Shown here: in pieces, positions 58,266-64,000 of the stretch
How positions within the stretch are numbered: position 1 is the first letter of the stretch
How the letters are laid out: each line of letters starts with the position of its first letter
Assembly: GCA_003279635.1 (NCBI GenBank)
Contig: QCHK01000006.1
Coordinates: 1 to 64,000, forward strand
DNA from: Prochlorococcus sp. AG-402-B05
GTDB taxonomy: Bacteria > Cyanobacteriota > Cyanobacteriia > PCC-6307 > Cyanobiaceae
Direction of reading: 5' to 3'
Length of the DNA stretch: 64,000 nucleotides
Made by a program: the position numbers and the translations under genes
The notes under the pieces: model-generated
Database searches by the model: none
Told to the model about the DNA's origin: nothing
Seen by the model: only the letters and a program-made list of their open reading frames with translations

Positions 58266-61200
58266 TTACTCCTCGTATTCTTTACCTAATGATTCATAAG
58301 TAGGTCTACTTGGCGTACTTCTACGAGGATTGACATCTTGCATTAGATCAACTTCTTTTCCATCATCTGTATAAACTCCAATATCTAATCCCAATGACTG
58401 AAGCTCTCTCATTAAAACTTTGAAAGATTCTGGAGTCCCAGGCCTTGGAATTGGCTTACCTTTAACAATTGAATTGAGAGCCTCATTCCGACCTTGCATG
58501 TCGTCAGACTTTACAGTTAAAAGTTCTTGCAAAGTGTATGCTGCCCCATAAGCCTCAAGTGCCCATACCTCCATTTCCCCTAGTCTCTGTCCACCTTGTT
58601 GAGCCTTTCCACCTAAAGGTTGTTGAGTAACTAAAGAATACGGACCTGTTGATCGAGCATGAATTTTATCATCGACCAGGTGGACAAGTTTTAGGAAGTG
58701 AGCGTAGCCAACGGCAACTGGTTGATCAAAAGGTTCACCGGTTCGACCATCCTTCAGGAGTAACTTCCCAGGATCATTGGGGTTGAATACCCATGATTTA
58801 CCTGGTTGCTTTGCAGCCTCTTTTAAATAGGCTTGTACAGTATGGTTAGACATTTCTGGTCCATACATCTCATCAAATGGGACAATTTTAACTCGGCAAT
58901 CCAAGTTTGAGGCAGCCCAACCCATAAGGAGCTCAAAGACTTGCCCTACATTCATTCTGCTTGGGACCCCAAGTGGGTTGAGGCATATGTCCACAGGAGT
59001 ACCATCAGGAAGATAAGGCATATCCTCTCTTGGCAGTATTCTGCTTATAATCCCTTTATTACCATGCCTTCCAGCCATTTTATCGCCAACTTGGATCTTC
59101 CTGCGTTGCGCTACATAGACTCTTACAACCATATTTGCGCCAGGTGGCAACTCGTCACCTTGCTCTCTTGTATAGATTCTTACATCAACTACTCGTCCTC
59201 TCTCAGTTGAGGGAACTCGGAGAGAGTTATCTCTTACATCTCTAGCTTTTTCCCCAAAAATAGCTCTTAAAAGTTTTTCCTCAGGCGGCTGATCTGATTC
59301 TCCTTTAGGGGTCACTTTCCCAACAAGTATGTCACCACTCTCAACATAAGCCCCTATTCGTATTATTCCCATTTCATCCAAATTCCCAAGGTTTTCTTCA
59401 GAAACATTTGGGATTTCTCTTGTTATTTCTTCCGGACCAAGCTTTGTTTGTCGAGCTTCTATTTCATATTTTTCTATATGGACAGAAGTATATAGATCAT
59501 CTTTAACTAACCTTTCACTCACAAGGATTGCATCTTCATAGTTGTAACCTTCCCATGGCATGTATGCAATTAATACATTTTGACCAAGAGCTATTTCCCC
59601 TCCTTCACATGCCGAACCATCAGCTAAAACTTGCCCGACAATTACTGGGTCACCATTAAAAACTATAGGCCTATGATTTAAACAAGTATCTTGATTAGAT
59701 CTCTGATATTTTTGCAAGTAATGAGTGTGATCATTACCCTCATCATCAGTAACGACAATTGCATTAGCGTCAACATAAGTCACTGTTCCATTTACTTTTG
59801 AAATTGGAACCATGCCAGAGTCTCTAGCAACTTGGGTCTCTAAACCAGTCCCAACTAAAGGCCTTTCTGGACGCAAAAGAGGAACTGCTTGTCTTTGCAT
59901 ATTTGAACCCATCAAAGCTCTATTAGCATCATCGTGTTCCAAAAATGGAATTAAAGATGCAGCTACAGAAATAACCTGAACAGGCGATAGTTGGACAAAA
60001 TCAACTTGTTCAGGAGAAACCGTTTCAAAATCTTGTCGATACCTAACTGGAACAAGTTCTGCAATTATTTTCCCCTCTTCGTTTGTAGCCACATCACCTG
60101 GTGCAACCCTACATTCATCTTCTAGATCTGCAGAAAGATAAATAGGATCACCTTCCTTAATTAATCGACCATTTTCAACCTTCCAAAATGGTGTTTCGAT
60201 AAAACCGTATTCATTTACTCGTGCGTGAGTTGCTAAAGAATTAATCAGACCTGCATTTGGTCCTTCAGGTGTTTCAATCGGACAAAGTCTTCCATAGTGA
60301 GATGGATGAATATCACGAACGGCAAAGCCAGCTCTTTCACGCGTTAAACCTCCTGGTCCCAAAGCAGAGATACGTCTTTTATGGGTTAATTCAGCTAATG
60401 GATTGGTTTGATCCATAAATTGACTTAATTGACTTGAACCAAAAAATTCTTTTATTGCTGCTACTAAAGGTTTTGGATTTACCAATTGCGCAGGAGTCAG
60501 TGAATCTGTCTCCCCAACAGTCATCCTCTCTTTAATTATCCTTTCAAGTCTATTTAAGCCAACTCTAACTTGATTCTGTAGAAGTTCACCAACTGACCTA
60601 ACTCTTCTATTACCTAAATGATCAATATCATCCAAAGTTGCTCCACCAACGTCTAATTCTAAATTGATTAAATAATCTAAAGTAGAAAGAACATCTTCGT
60701 TAGTAAGTGTTCTTACATTGTCAGGAATAGTTAAGCGTAATTTCTTATTTATTTTATATCTACCAACCCTTCCTAAATCATATCGTTTTGGATCAAAAAA
60801 TCTTGTTTGGAGTAACTGTTGACCACCACTTACTGACGGTGGCTCGCCTGGCCTTAACTTTTTATAAAGCTCTAACAATGCTTGGTCTTCTGAACTTATA
60901 CCTTCTTCATTTGCTGCATCTATTGACTTTTTATAAAACTCAGGATGTCGTAATTTATCTATAACATCATTATCTGATAAGCCCATTGCCCTCATTAAGA
61001 CGTGAGCATTTATTTTTCGTGTTTTATCTACACGAACATGCAGCAAATCGTTTTTATCAGTTTCAAACTTTAACCAAGCTCCACGATTAGGAATAACGCT
61101 TGCATTGTAAGTTCTTCTACCATTTTTATCTTGCTCATCTTTAAAATAAACTCCTGGACTTCGAACGATTTGATTGACTATTACTCTCTCAGCACCATTA

Positions 61201-61553
61201 ATGATAAAAGTTCCACGTTCAGTCATTAAAGGCAGTTCACCTATGAAAACTTCTTGTTCTTTAATTTCTCCGGTTTCTTTATTAACTAAACGACAAGTGA
61301 CATACATTTGAGAAGCAAACGTTGCATCTCTTCTTTTTGCTTCTTCTACATCATGCCTAGGACGCTTAAGCTTATATTCTGAGCCTATAAAGTGGAGTTC
61401 AAGCTTGCCTGTATAGTCTGTAATGGGAGAAAAATTGTCTAATTCCTCTATCAAGCCTTTATCCAAAAACCACTTAAAACTTGATCTTTGCACCTCAACC
61501 AGATCAGGCAGATATGTAGCTGCTTTGGCTACCTGAATCGCGCTTCTGCTCAT
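58266..61553 (-). CDS. rpoB: RNA polymerase beta subunit
   Basis: A 1095-aa protein, shorter than the E. coli beta as usual in cyanobacteria. Conserved segments include [16 protein letters not shown], the rifampicin region ([40 protein letters not shown]), [12 protein letters not shown] and, near the C-terminus, [21 protein letters not shown]. It heads rpoB-rpoC1-rpoC2. Between tatD and rpoB lies a 254-bp leader with a 15-bp palindrome. Confidence 0.98.
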   Translation of the reverse strand: MSRSAIQVAKAATYLPDLVEVQRSSFKWFLDKGLIEELDNFSPITDYTGKLELHFIGSEYKLKRPRHDVEEAKRRDATFASQMYVTCRLVNKETGEIKEQEVFIGELPLMTERGTFIINGAERVIVNQIVRSPGVYFKDEQDKNGRRTYNASVIPNRGAWLKFETDKNDLLHVRVDKTRKINAHVLMRAMGLSDNDVIDKLRHPEFYKKSIDAANEEGISSEDQALLELYKKLRPGEPPSVSGGQQLLQTRFFDPKRYDLGRVGRYKINKKLRLTIPDNVRTLTNEDVLSTLDYLINLELDVGGATLDDIDHLGNRRVRSVGELLQNQVRVGLNRLERIIKERMTVGETDSLTPAQLVNPKPLVAAIKEFFGSSQLSQFMDQTNPLAELTHKRRISALGPGGLTRERAGFAVRDIHPSHYGRLCPIETPEGPNAGLINSLATHARVNEYGFIETPFWKVENGRLIKEGDPIYLSADLEDECRVAPGDVATNEEGKIIAELVPVRYRQDFETVSPEQVDFVQLSPVQVISVAASLIPFLEHDDANRALMGSNMQRQAVPLLRPERPLVGTGLETQVARDSGMVPISKVNGTVTYVDANAIVVTDDEGNDHTHYLQKYQRSNQDTCLNHRPIVFNGDPVIVGQVLADGSACEGGEIALGQNVLIAYMPWEGYNYEDAILVSERLVKDDLYTSVHIEKYEIEARQTKLGPEEITREIPNVSEENLGNLDEMGIIRIGAYVESGDILVGKVTPKGESDQPPEEKLLRAIFGEKARDVRDNSLRVPSTERGRVVDVRIYTREQGDELPPGANMVVRVYVAQRRKIQVGDKMAGRHGNKGIISRILPREDMPYLPDGTPVDICLNPLGVPSRMNVGQVFELLMGWAASNLDCRVKIVPFDEMYGPEMSNHTVQAYLKEAAKQPGKSWVFNPNDPGKLLLKDGRTGEPFDQPVAVGYAHFLKLVHLVDDKIHARSTGPYSLVTQQPLGGKAQQGGQRLGEMEVWALEAYGAAYTLQELLTVKSDDMQGRNEALNSIVKGKPIPRPGTPESFKVLMRELQSLGLDIGVYTDDGKEVDLMQDVNPRRSTPSRPTYESLGKEYEE

Positions 61554-61711
61554 TCGAGAACCTGGGTTTATATGTAGAGAACGGTGTTTATGTCTTGTCC
61601 TTTAGTTCGAAAAATAATGATCTTTAGTAAGAAAAAACAAAAAACAATCTACTAGAAGACTGAGTTTTGAAATTGAATTTACTTAATCAACGAACAAACT
61701 GACTAAAGGTA

Positions 61712-61726
61712 GAACCTTAAAGGTTC
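61712..61726. repeat. Palindrome in the rpoB leader
   Basis: GAACCTT-A-AAGGTTC is a perfect palindrome (7-bp arms, one-base centre), 158 bp upstream of the rpoB ATG. No U-tract follows it on the minus strand, so it is more likely an operator or a transcript-processing signal than a terminator. Confidence 0.35.
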
Positions 61727-61807
61727 AAGCGCAGATACCACGCATATGCAAGACAATAGTTAATTTTACACTCAAATCAGATAATAAACTAGAGAAAATA
61801 ATGATAT

Positions 61808-62599
61808 TTAAGGCAACGCAAACAATTCCCTTGCGTTTTGAGTGGTTTTTTGAGCAATTTCAGAAAAGCTTTCACCCCTAATCTCTGCAATTTTATCCAC
61901 CACGTGCTTTACGAAAGACGGTTCATTCCTTTTTCCTCTATGAGGGACGGGTGACAAGAAAGGACTATCGGTTTCTACTAGAAATCTACTTTTCGGAACT
62001 TCTTTAGCGCATTCATGAATATCAAAAGCGTTTTTGAAAGTTACATTTCCACTGAAGCTTATATGAAAGCCAAGATCAAGAAAATCTCTCATTTCTTTGA
62101 CATTGCCGCTCCAGCAATGCATCACCCCTTTTGGACAGCAACCAGCTTTAGAAAGCTTAGAAAATACTTCTAACATTGCTTTTGCGGCATCTCTACAATG
62201 AACAATGACTGGCAAATCCAATTCAAAAGCCAAGTTTAATTGCGGCATTAAAACTGAAAGCTGCTCGTTCAAGTTCTCTGCTTTAAAAAGATCAAGTCCC
62301 AATTCTCCTATTGCAACAACTCGACTGTCATCAAGCGCTGCATTTTTTAAAACACTTGCGGTATCAGGTCCCCAGTGATGTACATCTAAAGGATGTACTC
62401 CTACGGAATATCTCATCTCCTGAAATTGATCAGCCATTAATTTAATAGCAGGGATTTCAGAGGGCTCTACGCAAGCATGCAATAGAGCTTTAACTCCTTG
62501 TTGCCTCCATCTTTCAGCAACTTTTTCTCTATCTTCATTGAAGTTAGAAAATACGATATGACAGTGACTATCTATTATTGAACTTTCGGAATTCCTCAA
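61808..62599 (-). CDS. tatD: TatD-family metal-dependent deoxyribonuclease/hydrolase
   Basis: A 263-aa TIM-barrel hydrolase of the TatD family. Metal-binding residues are visible as HCH in IDSHCHIVF (His12, His14), IGELGLD (Glu), VHCRDA (His), MHCWSG (His) and ETDSPFL (Asp). Family members act as DNases or in RNA and peptide quality control; the true substrate here is not known. It lies between rpsT and rpoB on the same strand, the usual picocyanobacterial order. Confidence 0.92.
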   Translation of the reverse strand: MRNSESSIIDSHCHIVFSNFNEDREKVAERWRQQGVKALLHACVEPSEIPAIKLMADQFQEMRYSVGVHPLDVHHWGPDTASVLKNAALDDSRVVAIGELGLDLFKAENLNEQLSVLMPQLNLAFELDLPVIVHCRDAAKAMLEVFSKLSKAGCCPKGVMHCWSGNVKEMRDFLDLGFHISFSGNVTFKNAFDIHECAKEVPKSRFLVETDSPFLSPVPHRGKRNEPSFVKHVVDKIAEIRGESFSEIAQKTTQNARELFALP

Positions 62600-62657
62600 G
62601 ATGCAAAATAAAATATTTTTACAATAATAGAGGTTAGTTTATTTTTTCTCAAAAAAC

Positions 62658-62951
<294 letters not shown>

Positions 62952-63062
62952 TTAGTGTTTTAGTCTTATTTCAATCCACACTACCTCAAGACCATGAAGA
63001 AGATCTACATAAATCAAAATTAAGGCATAAGATAAGCAAATTGAACCCATAGCCAAAAGTTC

Positions 63063-64000
63063 ATGACGCAAATAATTAATAAAGGTGAGGTTCAAGAAAC
63101 CCCTTCAAAAAAACTGACTATAAAAACGGCTAACAATATTGATCAGGCTCAGCTTGAACTCAAGGCAATTACTGACAGAACATCTGGAATCATTCAAAAT
63201 AAAGCTATAAAAGTAGTTGACGATATTCTTAAAAGCGTTAGTGAAAGAGGGGATGAGGCCCTTAAAGAATACACCTCTCGCTTTGATGGATTTCTAGCGG
63301 AAAAATTTCAAGTTCCATCAGATTTAATTCTTAAGGCTTGGGAAGAGACTCCCAAGGAGTTACAAAGTTCACTTTTATTGGCAAAAAAAAGAATTGAAAA
63401 ATTTCATAGTCTTCAAGTACCAAAAAATATTACTTATACTGGTCTCCATGGTGAAACATTAGGACGTAGATGGAGTCCTGTTGAAAAAGCGGGTATATAT
63501 ATTCCTGGCGGAAGGGCCGCCTATCCAAGCACCGTTTTGATGAATGCTATTCCTGCTTATGTGGCAGGAGTAAATCAAACCATCATGGTCTCGCCGGCCA
63601 ACTCTCAAGGAGACTTAAACCAAACCGTTCTAGCTGCAGCACATATTACTGGTATCAATAAAGTCTTTCGTGTAGGAGGTGCTCAAGCCATTGGAGCGCT
63701 TGCTATTGGCACTCAATCAATCCCAAAAGTAGATGTAATTACTGGACCAGGAAATATTTATGTAACTTTGGCAAAGAAAAAAGTTTATGGAAAGGTAGGA
63801 ATTGATTCTCTCGCTGGTCCAAGTGAGATCCTAATAATCGCTGATCAATCGGCAAAATTGGAACATGTTGCATCCGATATGTTAGCTCAATCTGAACATG
63901 ACCCTTTAGCTTCGGCAATACTAATAACTACTAATAAAAAATTAGCAGAAAAGTTACCTGCAGAAATAGAACGCCAATTAATTAATCATCCAAGATTTGA
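63063..64000 (+). CDS. hisD: Histidinol dehydrogenase (5' part, cut by the window end)
   Basis: The first 312 codons of a zinc-dependent enzyme that performs the last two steps of histidine synthesis. The frame is open from ATG 63063 to the window end. [20 protein letters not shown], the [11 protein letters not shown] motif, [16 protein letters not shown] and [12 protein letters not shown], followed by [15 protein letters not shown], are all diagnostic. The full protein is usually about 430 aa, so about 120 residues lie outside the window. Confidence 0.97.
   Translation, partial: MTQIINKGEVQETPSKKLTIKTANNIDQAQLELKAITDRTSGIIQNKAIKVVDDILKSVSERGDEALKEYTSRFDGFLAEKFQVPSDLILKAWEETPKELQSSLLLAKKRIEKFHSLQVPKNITYTGLHGETLGRRWSPVEKAGIYIPGGRAAYPSTVLMNAIPAYVAGVNQTIMVSPANSQGDLNQTVLAAAHITGINKVFRVGGAQAIGALAIGTQSIPKVDVITGPGNIYVTLAKKKVYGKVGIDSLAGPSEILIIADQSAKLEHVASDMLAQSEHDPLASAILITTNKKLAEKLPAEIERQLINHPRF

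Overview
The window is chromosomal DNA of a marine picocyanobacterium, almost certainly Prochlorococcus. The evidence is the split RNA polymerase genes rpoC1 and rpoC2, the two separate atp operons (atpI-B-E-F'-F-H-A-G and atpD-C), a high-light-inducible (HLI) protein, Ycf35 and cS23/Ycf65 proteins, and a biotin cluster with the picocyanobacterial esterase bioK. The DNA is AT-rich and the coding density is high. The exact clade cannot be fixed from the sequence alone.

Bases 1-3577 are accessory DNA. They hold a 289-aa unknown protein, a run of very small same-strand genes, a structured leader, a 100-aa unknown protein, a resolvase/invertase-type serine recombinase, and about 440 bp without coding signal. 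From 3578 onward the window is core genome: an EVE-domain protein, DUF2811, DUF1818, rpoZ and an Hsp70-like gene; then a clearly broken pyrR; gpmI and secG; groL/groS with a K-box-like element upstream; atpD-atpC; cS23; an Xaa-Pro aminopeptidase; and a tightly packed CNNM/CBS-GTPase-nadD-nadE operon.

The large atp operon (22058-27903, minus strand) is followed on the plus strand by ftsW, ccdA and ccs1. Next come queF and a 75-aa gene plus glnB, with a consensus NtcA site in the divergent gap. Then follow tlyA, purB, fumC, a Ski2-like helicase and the complete biotin operon bioF-bioK-bioC-bioD-bioA. After these lie a J-domain protein, rsmG, and a small cluster of aldo/keto reductase, ferredoxin, Ycf35 and DUF2997. 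The right part holds a HEAT-repeat protein, a short membrane peptide, a sodium/solute symporter, rlmN overlapping an HLI gene, rpoC2-rpoC1-rpoB, tatD, rpsT and the 5' part of hisD.

I see no rRNA, no tRNA, no CRISPR array and no insertion sequence with terminal repeats. I did not find a convincing new multi-gene system. The points most worth a second look are the decayed pyrR, the serine-recombinase island with its structured leader and repeated motifs, the K-box and NtcA sites, and the unexplained GTPase embedded in the NAD operon.
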